From positions 1-64,000 of the forward strand of contig CAWEWR010000025.1 in NCBI GenBank assembly GCA_963812675.1: a DNA stretch of 64,000 bases. Reading direction: 5' to 3'. This document shows, piece after piece, positions 16,954 through 26,643 of this stretch. Position 1 is the stretch's first letter; every line of letters starts with the position of its first letter. The notes beneath the pieces are model-generated. The model was given only the letters and a program-made list of their open reading frames with translations. It was not told where the DNA came from and did no database searches. Source of the DNA: AP-15 sp963812675. Its GTDB lineage: Bacteria; Pseudomonadota; Alphaproteobacteria; ATCC43930; CGMCC-115725. The position numbers and the translations under genes were made by a program.

Positions 16954-17448
16954 GTGATTCTGATCGGGATCGGCGGGAATCAGGAAAGCGCTCGGTTTGG
17001 TCCGCCACGCGAGACGCTGTCCGCCGCGCTTGCGGCTGTGAGAGAGAAGGGCGTCAAAACTCTGACGCGCTCCGGGTGGTATCTTACTGAGCCGGTGCCT
17101 CGCTCGGACCAACCGTGGTTCGTCAATGCAGTTGTCTCTTTGGCGACGAAACTGGGAGCGGAAGACCTCCTCACCATGCTGCAGGCCATCGAGAGACGGT
17201 TTGGACGCGTTCGCGGAGAACCGAACGGGCCGCGCGTCCTCGATCTCGACATTCTCGACTATCAGGGCGAGCTGATGAACGCTCCATCGCTCGTCCTGCC
17301 TCACCCCAGACTGCACGAACGTCGGTTCGTTTTGGTGCCGATCGCCGAGATCGCGCCGGACTGGCGGCACCCGATTCTGGGGCTCACCGCGGCGCAGCTG
17401 CTGGCCCGGCTGTCCCCCGGACAGCATATCCAGCGCCTCTCGTGTTGA
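16954..17448 (+). CDS. folK: 2-amino-4-hydroxy-6-hydroxymethyldihydropteridine diphosphokinase
   Basis: HPPK, about 164 residues, transferring pyrophosphate from ATP to the pterin in folate synthesis. Landmarks: VILIGIGGN at the start, VRGEPNGPRVLDLDILDY (pterin/Mg site, normally RWGPRTLDLDIL) and LPHPRLHERRFVLVPIAEI. GTG 16954 is preferred over an in-frame ATG 15 bases upstream because GGAGGA sits six bases before it and homologues begin with this MILIG-type sequence. It is divergent from the NYN gene and followed by the isoaspartyl methyltransferase. Confidence 0.92.
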   Translation: MILIGIGGNQESARFGPPRETLSAALAAVREKGVKTLTRSGWYLTEPVPRSDQPWFVNAVVSLATKLGAEDLLTMLQAIERRFGRVRGEPNGPRVLDLDILDYQGELMNAPSLVLPHPRLHERRFVLVPIAEIAPDWRHPILGLTAAQLLARLSPGQHIQRLSC

Positions 17449-17520
17449 CCGGTGCTGGTTCGATCGATTGTGCCTCCCGGACGCGGCAGATATAAACGCG
17501 CGACACGAACGGGATGCTTG

Positions 17521-18180
17521 ATGAGTGTATTTGAAGTTGCCCGCTCTCATATGCTCGAGAGCCAGCTCCGACCCAACAAAGTTACTGACGATCGGGTGCT
17601 TAACGCCTTTGCCAGCATAAGGCGCGAGCTTTTTGTACCCGACCACCTTCGCCCAGTTGCCTATATTGATGAGGATTTGCCGCTCGGCGGCGGGCGCTAC
17701 CTGATGGAGCCGATGGTCGCAGCCCGGTTGCTTCAGGAGGCAGCGATTGCCCGCACGGACGCCGCGCTGATCGTCGGTGCCGGAACGGGATACGAAGCGG
17801 CTCTGACCGCGATGCTCGCCCGGAGCGTCCTCGCTCTCGAAGAAGATCCCGAGCTGGCCCGGCGTGCACGGGCTGCTCTCGTCGAGCACGCTATCGCGTC
17901 GGTCAGTGTCGTCGAAGGTCCATTGCCCGAGGGCTATCGGCCGCGTGCACCGTACGATGTGGTCCTGTTCGGAGGAGGCGTCGTCGAGATTCCACCGGAG
18001 ATCGCCGCCCAGCTCGCGGATGGCGGTCGGCTACTCGCCGTCGTAAAGCCCGCCAATGCTGTGGGCCGAGCCACTCTGGTAACACGGACTGGCGGAGTGC
18101 TCGCGCGGCGCGTTATATTTGACGCTGCCACTCTCGTGTTGCCGGGCTTTACACCGAAGCCCGCGTTCGAGTTCTGCTGA
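17521..18180 (+). CDS. Protein-L-isoaspartate O-methyltransferase-type protein
   Basis: 219-residue SAM-dependent methyltransferase of the PIMT family, which methylates isoaspartyl residues for repair of damaged proteins. Features: HMLESQLRPNKVTDDRVL at the start, RRELFVPDHLRPVAYIDEDL, and SAM motif I as VGAGTGYEAALTAML. This short branch, found directly upstream of tolC in many alphaproteobacteria, diverges from E. coli Pcm in the substrate region, so repair activity is inferred. ATG 17521 is used; the longer reading from 17452 has no ribosome-binding site. Next gene tolC starts 23 bases after the stop. Confidence 0.85.
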   Translation: MSVFEVARSHMLESQLRPNKVTDDRVLNAFASIRRELFVPDHLRPVAYIDEDLPLGGGRYLMEPMVAARLLQEAAIARTDAALIVGAGTGYEAALTAMLARSVLALEEDPELARRARAALVEHAIASVSVVEGPLPEGYRPRAPYDVVLFGGGVVEIPPEIAAQLADGGRLLAVVKPANAVGRATLVTRTGGVLARRVIFDAATLVLPGFTPKPAFEFC

Positions 18181-18203
18181 CGCCTTGATCAGGAGCGGAG
18201 GAA

Positions 18204-19673
18204 ATGCCCGAGAGCCGGCGCACCGGTCTGACCCGCCTTTACTCGAACCTCGATTGGGCCAATTGCGGCGGCAACTTGCGCCGCAAGGCGATTTGGGGAT
18301 TGGCTGCCGGACTCGTTGCCGCGCTGACAGCAGTTTCTGCGCAGGCTCAGACACTTACCGATGCTCTCGCCGAGACCTACAACACTAATCCACAACTCCT
18401 CGCCCAACGCGCCTTGTTAAGGGCAACCGACGAGCAGGTTCCACAGGCGCTGTCATTCTGGCGCCCACAGGTCAACTTCACCGGCCAGGTAGGGGGCACG
18501 CGATCCGCCATCACGCCAGGCAGCACAGGTTTGCCCAGCGCTGGCGGGCGCAGCGTCTATTCGACGTTTTATCAGAACAGCCTCGCTCTTCAGGTAACCC
18601 AGCCGGTTTACCGGGGCGGCCGGACCGTGGCGCAGACGCGCCAAGCTATTAACACCGTGGAATCGACTCGGGCGCAAACCCTCGCGGTCGAAACGTCGGT
18701 CTTCCAGGCGGTCGCGATGGCCTATCTCGATGTCGTTCGCGACCAAGCCTTGGTCGAGGTCGACCGCAACAACGTCGAGGTCCTGCGCAAGCAGCTTGAG
18801 GCGACCCAGGACCGTTTCCGCGTCGGCGAGGTCACGCGCACCGATGTGGCGCAGGCTGAGGCCGCGCTCGCGCAAGCTCAGGGCACCCTCGTCACGCAGC
18901 AAGGCACGCTAGAAATAAGCCGAGCCGAGTATGTTCGGGCTGTCGGCCACCCGCCCGGAAGGCTGATGCTGCCCCGTGACCGTCCGGTTTTGCCGGCCAC
19001 GCGTGAAGAGGCCTTGAGCCTTGCGACGAATAATAATTTCAGTGTGATCTCGGCAACATTCGCCGAACTCGCCGCCCGGGACAACATCGACGTCGTGCGC
19101 GGCCAGCTGTTGCCGCAGATCTCGCTCGTCGGCACTCTCAGCCGCTCATTAGGTACCTCAGTCATTCAAAACAGTTTACTAGAAGAGTCGGCTTCGATCG
19201 TCGCACAAATGACAATGCCGCTCTACGAAGGGGGGGCGATCTACTCGCAGACGCGGCAGGCCGAGCAAACCGTAGGGCAACGGCGCAGCCAGGTCGACGA
19301 TGCGCGCCGGGCGGCGGTCCAGACGGCCAGCCAGTTTTGGTCGACCCTGGAGGCCGCGCGAGCGAGTATTTCTTCCTTCGCCGCGGCGGTGCGAGCGGCG
19401 CAGATCGCCCTTGAGGGAACGCAGCAGGAGGCGCTGGTCGGCACTCGCACTGTGCTCGACGTTCTGATCCAGAACCAGACGCTGTTGCAGACCCAGTCTC
19501 AGCTCGTCACTGCGCAGCACGACGCGGCTCTCGCCGAATTTAACTTGGCGGCCGCCGTGGGCCGTTTGATCGCACCAGAACTTAAGCTACCGGTCAGGCT
19601 TTATGATATGGAGCAGCACTATAAGCAGGTGAAAGACAAATGGGCCGGCTTCCGAGGCGGTCTTTCCGAGTGA
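18204..19673 (+). CDS. tolC: TolC-family outer membrane channel protein
   Basis: 489 residues. Starts ATG 18204 after GGAGGAA. The signal peptide is long: a polar leader of ~27 residues, then IWGLAAGLVAALTAVSAQA and the mature start QTLTDALAETYNTNPQL, typical of alphaproteobacterial TolC. Two outer-membrane-efflux repeats follow, each with coiled-coil helices (for example VDRNNVEVLRKQLEATQDRF and VTRTDVAQAEAALAQAQGTL) and beta strands (LALQVTQPVYRGGRT; IVAQMTMPLYEGGAIYSQTR). It forms the exit duct for type I secretion and RND efflux. Lies between the methyltransferase and popZ. Confidence 0.92.
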   Translation: MPESRRTGLTRLYSNLDWANCGGNLRRKAIWGLAAGLVAALTAVSAQAQTLTDALAETYNTNPQLLAQRALLRATDEQVPQALSFWRPQVNFTGQVGGTRSAITPGSTGLPSAGGRSVYSTFYQNSLALQVTQPVYRGGRTVAQTRQAINTVESTRAQTLAVETSVFQAVAMAYLDVVRDQALVEVDRNNVEVLRKQLEATQDRFRVGEVTRTDVAQAEAALAQAQGTLVTQQGTLEISRAEYVRAVGHPPGRLMLPRDRPVLPATREEALSLATNNNFSVISATFAELAARDNIDVVRGQLLPQISLVGTLSRSLGTSVIQNSLLEESASIVAQMTMPLYEGGAIYSQTRQAEQTVGQRRSQVDDARRAAVQTASQFWSTLEAARASISSFAAAVRAAQIALEGTQQEALVGTRTVLDVLIQNQTLLQTQSQLVTAQHDAALAEFNLAAAVGRLIAPELKLPVRLYDMEQHYKQVKDKWAGFRGGLSE

Positions 19674-19760
19674 GCCGGCTGGCGCAGGACGGTTCCGCTG
19701 GCAAATCCTCGCCGCCTTATCTAGTTTAGCGGGTGCCCCAAGCCTTTTTGGTCTGCTTCT

Positions 19761-20336
19761 ATGCCGGAAAATCCCAAATCGCCGTCAGAACCCTCTATGG
19801 AAGAAATAATCGCCTCGATCAGCCGCATCATTACGGACGAAAAGACGTCAGTCGAACCGGTCCGTCCAGTTCCCGTGGAGAACAGCGGGATCCTCGAACT
19901 GACTGAGGTCGTCAACGAAGACGGCTCGGTGCGGCGCGTCGTACCCGAGGCGAGTAGTTCGGGGGGGCGGCATACCAGGTCCGAGGCTGTTGTCGATCCC
20001 GCGACCGCGAATGCGACCGCACGGAGCGATCCGAGTGCGTTATTTCCTGGGGCCGGGGTTGAGCCGAGCCTCGAGCTCGGCCGCGAACGCATTTTGTCGT
20101 CGGCGACGTCGGGAGCCGCTGCGGCCGCTTTCGCCCAACTCGGCGCGCTACCGCGAGAGCGACACCGGGAGGGCGATGTCCCACTTGGAGGTGTCGAGCG
20201 CACACTCGAAGACATCGTGCGCGATATGCTGCGACCGCTGCTACAGGCTTGGCTCGACGAGAATCTCCCCCGGTTGGTCGAGCGGCTGGTCCGAGAAGAG
20301 ATCGCCCGCGTCGTTGGTGAGGCAGGGCTGCGCTGA
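19761..20336 (+). CDS. popZ: PopZ-like polar organising protein (DUF2497)
   Basis: 191 residues. The N-terminus carries the conserved EPSMEEIIASISRIITDE helix, the middle is a variable, low-complexity region rich in Ala, Ser, Pro and Glu, and the C-terminus has the conserved oligomerisation block TLEDIVRDMLRPLLQAWLDE followed by NLPRLVERLVREEIARV. This is the Caulobacter PopZ plan: a condensate-forming scaffold at the cell pole that anchors the centromere and recruits cell-cycle kinases. The position just before valS is the usual one. It links functionally to cckA and sciP elsewhere in this window. Confidence 0.9.
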   Translation: MPENPKSPSEPSMEEIIASISRIITDEKTSVEPVRPVPVENSGILELTEVVNEDGSVRRVVPEASSSGGRHTRSEAVVDPATANATARSDPSALFPGAGVEPSLELGRERILSSATSGAAAAAFAQLGALPRERHREGDVPLGGVERTLEDIVRDMLRPLLQAWLDENLPRLVERLVREEIARVVGEAGLR

Positions 20337-20412
20337 CCGATCCAGTCGAGGCCTCGTCACCAGCAGCATCTTTTGAAGCTGTGACCGACTGCGCGATGTG
20401 GAAAGTTCAGTG

Positions 20413-23064
20413 ATGCTGGACAAAACCTATCAACCCGCTGCGATGGAGGCGCGGCGTTACGCGCTCTGGGAACGTTCGGGTGCGTTTGCCGCCCAGCCGG
20501 ACGGTGACAAGCCGCCTTACGCGATCATGATGCCGCCCCCGAACGTGACGGGGAGCCTGCATATGGGGCACGCGCTGACGTTCACATTGCAAGATGTGCT
20601 CGTGCGTTATCAGCGCATGCGAGGCCGAGACGTCCTATGGCAACCGGGCACCGATCATGCAGGCATCGCTACCGAGATCGTCGTGGGCGACCACGTGATC
20701 GCGGAAGGCGGCACCAAGTCTGGCCTCGGTCGAGAGAGGTTTGTCGCGCGCGTCTGGCAATGGCGGGAGGAGTCAGGCGGAACGATCACTCGCCAGCTCC
20801 GCCGGCTCGGCGCTTCTCCCGACTGGCAGCGGGAGCGCTTCACGATGGATCCGGCATTGGCTACAGCCGTTCGCCGCGTCTTCGTCCAGCTCCATCGGGA
20901 AGGCTTGATTTACCGCGACCAGCGGCTGGTCAATTGGGATCCGGTAATGCACACGGTTATATCGGATCTCGAGGTCGACAGCCGCGAGACCAAAGGTTCG
21001 CTTTGGTACATCCGCTACCCGGTGGCAGAAATGCCGGGCCGGTTTATCGTTGTTGCGACGACGCGGCCGGAGACGATGCTTGGCGACACCGGCGTTGCCG
21101 TTCATCCGAACGATACCCGGTTTGCCGATCTGGTCGGAAGATCGCTGCGCCTCCCGTTGACCGGCCGCCTCGTGCCGATCGTCGCCGATGAGCATGCCGA
21201 TCCGGAGACCGGCACCGGCGCCGTCAAGATCACGCCGGCTCACGATTTCGCCGATTTCGAGGTGGGGCGGCGGCATGGTCTCGCGCTGATCAATATTTTC
21301 GATCCGGATGCCCGGCTGACTGACGCCGTCCCGGCGGCCTACCGGGGTCTCGACCGGTTCGCAGCGCGCGAGAAAGTGGTTGCCGACCTCGCCTCTGCCG
21401 GCCTCCTCGACCGCATCGAAGAACACACATTGATGGTGCCGCATCACGACCGCTCGGGGGTGGTTATCGAGCCTTGGCTGACGGACCAGTGGTATTGCGA
21501 TGCCCGGGTGCTTGCCGCCCCGGCGCTCGCCGCGGTGGAGGATGGCCGTACGCGGTTTGTGCCGCGCCAGTGGGAGAATACGTTCTTCGACTGGATGCGC
21601 AAGATCCAGCCCTGGTGTATCTCCCGGCAACTCTGGTGGGGCCATCAAATACCCGCCTGGTACGGGCCCGATGGGGCGGTTTTTGTCGCGGAGACCGAAG
21701 AGGACGCGCGGCGGCAGGCGGCCGAAAAATATGGCAAGGAGGTCGAGCTACGCCGTGATCCCGATGTCCTCGACACCTGGTTTTCCTCGGCTCTATGGCC
21801 GTTCTCGACGCTCGGCTGGCCGGAGCCAACTCGAGAGCTGGCGCGTTACTACCCGACCGATGTCCTGGTTACCGGCTTCGACATCATCTTCTTCTGGGTT
21901 GCGCGGATGATGATGATGGGACTGCACTTCATGGGCGACGTGCCGTTCCACACCGTTTACATCCATGCCCTGGTCCGTGATGCGCGCGGCCAGAAGATGT
22001 CAAAATCGCGCGGCAATATTATAGATCCATTGGAGCTGATCGACCGCTACGGCTGCGACGCGCTGCGCCTTACCTTGACGGTGCTGGCGGCGCCCGGCCG
22101 AGATATCAAGCTCTCCGAAAACAGGATCGAGGGGTACCGCAATTTTGCAACCAAGCTGTGGAACGCGGCGCGCTATGCGCAGATGAACGGGTGCGCGCTC
22201 GTCCCCGGCTACGCTCCGGCCGATTGCGGTCTGCCCGTCAACCGCTGGATCACCGCGGCAGTGGCGGATTGTGCCGGGTCGGTTACCGCTGCTCTCGATA
22301 CATATCGTTTCGACGAGGCAGCGAGCCGGCTCTACCACTTCGTCTGGGGCACCTTCTGTGACTGGTATCTCGAATTCACGAAACCGATCCTGCAAGGCGA
22401 GAACGCGGCGGCGCGCGCTGAGACGCAAGCCACGACGGCTTGGATCCTGGGCCGCATCGTTCACCTGCTGCACCCGATCATGCCATTTATTACCGAGGAG
22501 GTATGGGAGCAGTTGGCGGGCCAAACCTCGGGCATGCTGATCACCGCGCCATGGCCGGAGTTCCAGCGCGATGCCATCGAACTGGGAGCCTCGGCCGAGA
22601 TGGAATGGGTCGTTCAGGCGATTTCGGCGGTCCGGGCGCTACGCGCCGAGATGAATGTCCCTCCGGCCGCCCGGGTTCCGCTGCTGATCAAGGACGCTGA
22701 GCCCGTCGCGGCGCGGCGGATCGAGCGCCACCGCGAGCATTTCGTGCAACTCGCCCGGGTCGAGCGGTTCGAGCCGGTCGAGTCGCTTCCGCCGGGTGGC
22801 GTCCAGGCGGTGGTCGAGGGCGCGACATTGATTTTGGCTCTCGATGAGGTGCTCGACCTCCCCCAGGAAAGGGAGAGGCTCGGCAAAGAGATCGGCAAGC
22901 TGGACGCGGAGCTGGCCAAGATTTCCGCAAAGCTAGCCAACGCCAATTTCCTCGCCAAAGCAAAGCCCGAGGTGGTTGAGGAGCAGCGCGAGCGTCAGGC
23001 GGACGTGACCCGCGACCGCGATCGTCTGAGAGCCGCTTATGACCGGCTGACAGAGGCTGAATGA
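20413..23064 (+). CDS. valS: Valyl-tRNA synthetase
   Basis: 883-residue class I aminoacyl-tRNA synthetase. The HIGH-type motif is PPPNVTGSLHMGHAL, the KMSKS motif is QKMSKSRGNI, the CP1 editing domain includes VVATTRPETMLGDTGVAVHP, and the C-terminal coiled coil runs from about LDLPQERERLGKEIGKLDAE to the end. ATG 20413 is preferred over upstream in-frame GTG codons (20398, 20410); the ribosome-binding site is weak in all cases. The last four bases overlap the radical SAM gene (ATGA). Confidence 0.96.
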   Translation: MLDKTYQPAAMEARRYALWERSGAFAAQPDGDKPPYAIMMPPPNVTGSLHMGHALTFTLQDVLVRYQRMRGRDVLWQPGTDHAGIATEIVVGDHVIAEGGTKSGLGRERFVARVWQWREESGGTITRQLRRLGASPDWQRERFTMDPALATAVRRVFVQLHREGLIYRDQRLVNWDPVMHTVISDLEVDSRETKGSLWYIRYPVAEMPGRFIVVATTRPETMLGDTGVAVHPNDTRFADLVGRSLRLPLTGRLVPIVADEHADPETGTGAVKITPAHDFADFEVGRRHGLALINIFDPDARLTDAVPAAYRGLDRFAAREKVVADLASAGLLDRIEEHTLMVPHHDRSGVVIEPWLTDQWYCDARVLAAPALAAVEDGRTRFVPRQWENTFFDWMRKIQPWCISRQLWWGHQIPAWYGPDGAVFVAETEEDARRQAAEKYGKEVELRRDPDVLDTWFSSALWPFSTLGWPEPTRELARYYPTDVLVTGFDIIFFWVARMMMMGLHFMGDVPFHTVYIHALVRDARGQKMSKSRGNIIDPLELIDRYGCDALRLTLTVLAAPGRDIKLSENRIEGYRNFATKLWNAARYAQMNGCALVPGYAPADCGLPVNRWITAAVADCAGSVTAALDTYRFDEAASRLYHFVWGTFCDWYLEFTKPILQGENAAARAETQATTAWILGRIVHLLHPIMPFITEEVWEQLAGQTSGMLITAPWPEFQRDAIELGASAEMEWVVQAISAVRALRAEMNVPPAARVPLLIKDAEPVAARRIERHREHFVQLARVERFEPVESLPPGGVQAVVEGATLILALDEVLDLPQERERLGKEIGKLDAELAKISAKLANANFLAKAKPEVVEEQRERQADVTRDRDRLRAAYDRLTEAE

Positions 23065-24122
23065 CAGGGGCCCGGATTCTCGGCGCAGAAGATTTCGTTC
23101 GAGCGGGGTTGGCCGAGCCGGGTCAACTCCGAGAGGTTCGACGAGTGGCCGGGCAGTTCGCTGTCGCTTTGACTGCGGACATGGCGGACCTGATCGATCC
23201 GGCCGATCCCGCCGACCCGATCGCGGCGCAATTTGTGCCGACAGCGGCGGAACTCAGCGAAGCGCCGGAAGAACGTGCCGACCCGATCGGGGACGAGCGC
23301 TGGTCACCCGTCCCCGGCATTGTTCATCGGTACCCCGATCGCGTGCTGTTGAAACCGACGCTGCTTTGCCCGGTCTATTGCCGCTTTTGTTTTCGCCGCG
23401 AGGTCGTGGGCAAGAAAGGGGGGGTGCTCGACCAAGCTTCGCTGGTGCGCGCCTTTGACTACATCCGTCAGCGGTCGCAGATCTGGGAGGTGATCGTCAC
23501 AGGTGGTGACCCCTTTCTGCTTGCGGCGCGTCGCGTTGCGGACATCGTCCGCATCCTCGACCAGATGCCGCATCTGGGGGTTATACGCTTTCATACCCGT
23601 GTTCCCGTGGTTGATCCACGGCGGGTCAGTCGCGCGTTGGTCGAGGCGCTCGCCGCGGAAAAGGCAGTTTATGTGATTATTCATGCAAACCACCCCCGTG
23701 AGTTGACGACGCCAGTGCAGGAGGCAGTGCTAAGGCTGAGCCGGGCCGGTATTCCATTGCTGTCGCAGACGGTCCTGTTGCGCGGCGTCAATGACGACGC
23801 CGCGGTCCTGGAAGCTTTGTTCCGGCGTTTGGTCGCGATGCGGATCAAGCCCTATTACCTTCATCACGGCGATCTCGCCCCCGGCACGTCGCACTTCCGT
23901 ACCGGGATTGCGTCCGGGCAGCGTCTGGTTCGCTCGCTGCGCGGCCGCGTCTCCGGGCTCTGCCAGCCGAGTTATGTGCTCGACATACCGGGCGGTTACG
24001 GGAAGGTGCCGATCGGTCCTTGTGCGGCCACCTCGGGCGGCTCATCGGGCGAGTGGACGATTGAAGACGCTGCAGGTGCTCGGCACTCGTATCCGCCTGA
24101 TCCCAACGAAGCGGAGGGGTGA
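23061..24122 (+). CDS. Lysine-2,3-aminomutase-like (KamA/EpmB) radical SAM protein
   Basis: 353-residue radical SAM enzyme. The cluster motif is CPVYCRFCFRR (C-x3-C-x2-C), followed by IVTGGDPFLL, VVDPRRVSRALVEAL and HGDLAPGTSHFRTGIASGQ, diagnostic of the lysine-aminomutase family. Length and lack of a C-terminal extension favour the EpmB type, which turns alpha-lysine into beta-lysine for modification of elongation factor P. EpmA and efp are not in the window, so this is inference. ATG overlaps the valS stop; its own stop overlaps the GTG of the channel gene (GTGA), so three genes may be coupled. Confidence 0.82.
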   Translation: MTGARILGAEDFVRAGLAEPGQLREVRRVAGQFAVALTADMADLIDPADPADPIAAQFVPTAAELSEAPEERADPIGDERWSPVPGIVHRYPDRVLLKPTLLCPVYCRFCFRREVVGKKGGVLDQASLVRAFDYIRQRSQIWEVIVTGGDPFLLAARRVADIVRILDQMPHLGVIRFHTRVPVVDPRRVSRALVEALAAEKAVYVIIHANHPRELTTPVQEAVLRLSRAGIPLLSQTVLLRGVNDDAAVLEALFRRLVAMRIKPYYLHHGDLAPGTSHFRTGIASGQRLVRSLRGRVSGLCQPSYVLDIPGGYGKVPIGPCAATSGGSSGEWTIEDAAGARHSYPPDPNEAEG

Positions 24123-25852
24123 GAGAGCTGGCGGTGTCGGAGCCGGGCGATCCCGTCATGATCGTCGTCGGCGGCGGCGCGATTGCGCTCAGCACGGCCC
24201 AGGAGCTTTGCGCCCTGCAAGGGCATCGCGTCGTCGTCCTGTGGCGCAGAGATCCGGACTTGGCGCGTGCTGTCGAGAGCATTGGTGCGGTTTTCATTAC
24301 CGCGGGCCGCCCGGATAGCGGGGAGGGCCTCGATCGCGCCGGAGTCCGTCACGCGATCACGATCCTCGCGCTTTCGCCTGACGATCATCTCAATCTGCAC
24401 GCCGCTCTCCTTGCGCGGGACCTCAACCCGGGAATCCGCATCGTATTGCGGCAATTCAATCGGACCCTCGCGCGTAAGATCGAGCAGAATCTGCCGAACT
24501 GCTCTGTTCTGTCACTTGCCTGGCATTCGGCTGCGACCTATGCCGCGGCCGCAATCGATCCGTCCTGCTTCCGCGCGCTGCAGTTCCCGGAGCCCGACGG
24601 CCCGCTGACCGGGTTCGCGACACGGATCGCCGAAGATTGCGGGGTCGACGGCGATGCGGTGGCCCAGGCCGAGCGAGTGCTGGGGGGACGGATCATTGCG
24701 ATCGACGGCGCCACTGATTTCTCCCATGACTCGGTGGTCGCGGGAGGAGCCGAGCTGGTCGTTTATGGTGAGATTGCCAAGTTGGAGGGTACTTCACCTG
24801 TTCGATCGGGGGCTCGGGCGAAGCCGGAAATCGGACGCAGGTTGTGGTCGCTGCTGCGCCGCCGACCGCATCGTCCGCCCCGGTTCAACCCGATCCTTGC
24901 CCGCCTCGCCTTGGTCACCATGATCGTGCTCCTCACCGGGACGTGGTATTTTCACGCTGTCTTCGGAGGCGCTTGGCTCGACGCGGTCTACTTCGTCGTC
25001 GCCACAATGACGACGACCGGATACGGCGACCTGACCCCCGACCGGAGCAAGCCTCTAGAAATCGTTGTCGCGATGCTGCTGATGCTATCCGGCATCACGC
25101 TGACCGGCCTTTTTATCGCGTTCGGCGCCTCGCTTTTGACGCGGGTACACTGGGTCACCATGCAAGGCCTGCGTCCGGTGCACCGCCGCGGGCATATTGT
25201 GATATGCGGCGCCGGCAGCATCGGCTCCGGGGTCATCGATCTGCTCCTCGCGCTCGGAAAGCGGCTGGTGGTCGTCGAGCTCAATCCCGACAGCACGATC
25301 GTCGAAAGGTCACGCGAGCAGCATTTCGATTTGCTGACCGGAGATGCGAGCCGAGACACGACGCTCGATCTCTGCAATCTCGCCGCCGCACATAGCCTGA
25401 TCGCGCTGACCAACGTCGATACCTTGAACCTCGAGATCGCGCTCGGGGCTCGAGCCCGCAATCCGACAATGCCGATCGTGCTGCGGATTGCCGAGGCCAG
25501 CTTTGCGGAGTCGATTGCCCGGCACTTCGAATTCGAAACCACGTTCTCGGCCGCAGCACTCGCGGCGCCGGCCTTTGTTGGCCTGGGGCGTTTCCCGGGA
25601 TCGCGCGGACGCGTCGCGTTTGGCGGTCAGGAATTTGCGATCGGAGAGATTGGTTCGGAAGACCTCCCGCGGCTTCCGCCGCCGGATGCAATCCCGATCG
25701 CGGTGTCCCGTGGAGACCATTTCGAAATTACCCACAATCTCCACGCCCTCGGTCCGAATGGCCGCGCTCTGCTCCTCTTCCCGACCGCTCGGTTCAGAGA
25801 AGGGAAAGACACCCTCGGCGCCGCGGCGGAGCGGTTCCTGCAGCGCAGTTAG
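24119..25852 (+). CDS. Potassium channel with RCK/TrkA-N domains on both sides of the pore
   Basis: 577 residues. A first Rossmann domain occupies residues ~12-140 (IVVGGGAIALSTAQELC). Then come a transmembrane helix (~262-282), a selectivity filter TTTGYGD at 298-304, and a second helix (~312-340). A second Rossmann/RCK domain starts at ~358 (HIVICGAGSIGSGVIDLLL) and continues with TrkA-N-like VVELNPDS and LTGDASRD. It should be a ligand-gated K+ channel. The usual bacterial layout is pore then RCK; an extra N-terminal one is less usual. The GTG start overlaps the preceding gene by four bases. Confidence 0.85.
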   Translation: MRELAVSEPGDPVMIVVGGGAIALSTAQELCALQGHRVVVLWRRDPDLARAVESIGAVFITAGRPDSGEGLDRAGVRHAITILALSPDDHLNLHAALLARDLNPGIRIVLRQFNRTLARKIEQNLPNCSVLSLAWHSAATYAAAAIDPSCFRALQFPEPDGPLTGFATRIAEDCGVDGDAVAQAERVLGGRIIAIDGATDFSHDSVVAGGAELVVYGEIAKLEGTSPVRSGARAKPEIGRRLWSLLRRRPHRPPRFNPILARLALVTMIVLLTGTWYFHAVFGGAWLDAVYFVVATMTTTGYGDLTPDRSKPLEIVVAMLLMLSGITLTGLFIAFGASLLTRVHWVTMQGLRPVHRRGHIVICGAGSIGSGVIDLLLALGKRLVVVELNPDSTIVERSREQHFDLLTGDASRDTTLDLCNLAAAHSLIALTNVDTLNLEIALGARARNPTMPIVLRIAEASFAESIARHFEFETTFSAAALAAPAFVGLGRFPGSRGRVAFGGQEFAIGEIGSEDLPRLPPPDAIPIAVSRGDHFEITHNLHALGPNGRALLLFPTARFREGKDTLGAAAERFLQRS

Positions 25853-25853
25853 G

Positions 25854-26624
25854 CTAGACCGCGAGTTCGCACCAGATTGGGGTGTGATCGGAGGAGCGGT
25901 CCTTCGCCCGAGGCTTCTTGTCGATGTTGCAGGCGGCAATTCTGTCGGCCGCATGCGGCGACAGCAGCAGATGGTCGATGCGCAACCCTTCGTCGCGATG
26001 CCAGCGCCCGGCTTGGTAATCCCAGAAAGTGTAGCGGTGCGGCTCCGGGTGAAAAACGCGGTAGGCGTCGGTCAGCCCGAGGTAAAGGAGCGCACGAAAC
26101 CGCGCGCGCGCTTCCGGCCGGCACAGGGCGTCGTCCCGAAACTCCACCGGATCGTAAACATCATCATCGGTCGGGCAGATGTTATAGTCGCCGGCCAGCA
26201 CGAACGGGATCTCACGGCGCAACATTTCGCGGGTGTGACCGATCAGCCGCTCCATCCAGCCGAGCTTGTAGGTGAATTTGTCGGTGCCGACCGGATTTCC
26301 GTTTGGCAGGTAGACCGACGCGACGCGAACCTCGCCAAAAGACGCTTCAATGAAGCGTGGCTGCTCGTCTTCGTCGTTGCCGAGCAACCCGGTGACGACC
26401 TCCTCCGCGGGGCGCCTCGAAAGTAAAGCGACACCGTTATAGGCGCGCTGCCCGATCGTCTCGACGTGGTAGCCCAGACCCTTGACTTCGAGCATCGGAA
26501 AATCCTGCGCGAGGCATTTGGTCTCTTGCAGGCACAGCACGTCGGGCTGCCCGTCTTCGAGAAATGCAAGCAGATGGGGTAGCCGCGCCTTGACCGAATT
26601 GACGTTCCAGCTGGCGATCTTCAC
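25854..26624 (-). CDS. xth: Exodeoxyribonuclease III
   Basis: 256-residue AP endonuclease/3'-5' exonuclease of the Mg-dependent EEP superfamily, acting in base excision repair. Landmarks: MKIASWNVNSVKARLPHLL, CLQETKC (metal-binding Glu), YLPNGNP, VLAGDYNICPTDDD (catalytic Asp and Asn), LRIDHLLLS, and the terminal KDRSSDHTPIWCEL with the catalytic His. It lies 19 bases downstream of erpA on the same strand, so the two probably form an operon. It is convergent with the channel gene, whose stop is two bases away. Confidence 0.94.
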   Translation of the reverse strand: MKIASWNVNSVKARLPHLLAFLEDGQPDVLCLQETKCLAQDFPMLEVKGLGYHVETIGQRAYNGVALLSRRPAEEVVTGLLGNDEDEQPRFIEASFGEVRVASVYLPNGNPVGTDKFTYKLGWMERLIGHTREMLRREIPFVLAGDYNICPTDDDVYDPVEFRDDALCRPEARARFRALLYLGLTDAYRVFHPEPHRYTFWDYQAGRWHRDEGLRIDHLLLSPHAADRIAACNIDKKPRAKDRSSDHTPIWCELAV

Positions 26625-26643
26625 AAGAAAGCGAGGCTAACGG

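Noticed and set aside
16864..17889. Upstream extension of the NYN frame
   Set aside because: Antisense to folK and the methyltransferase; the NYN domain starts at 16863 after AAGGAG.
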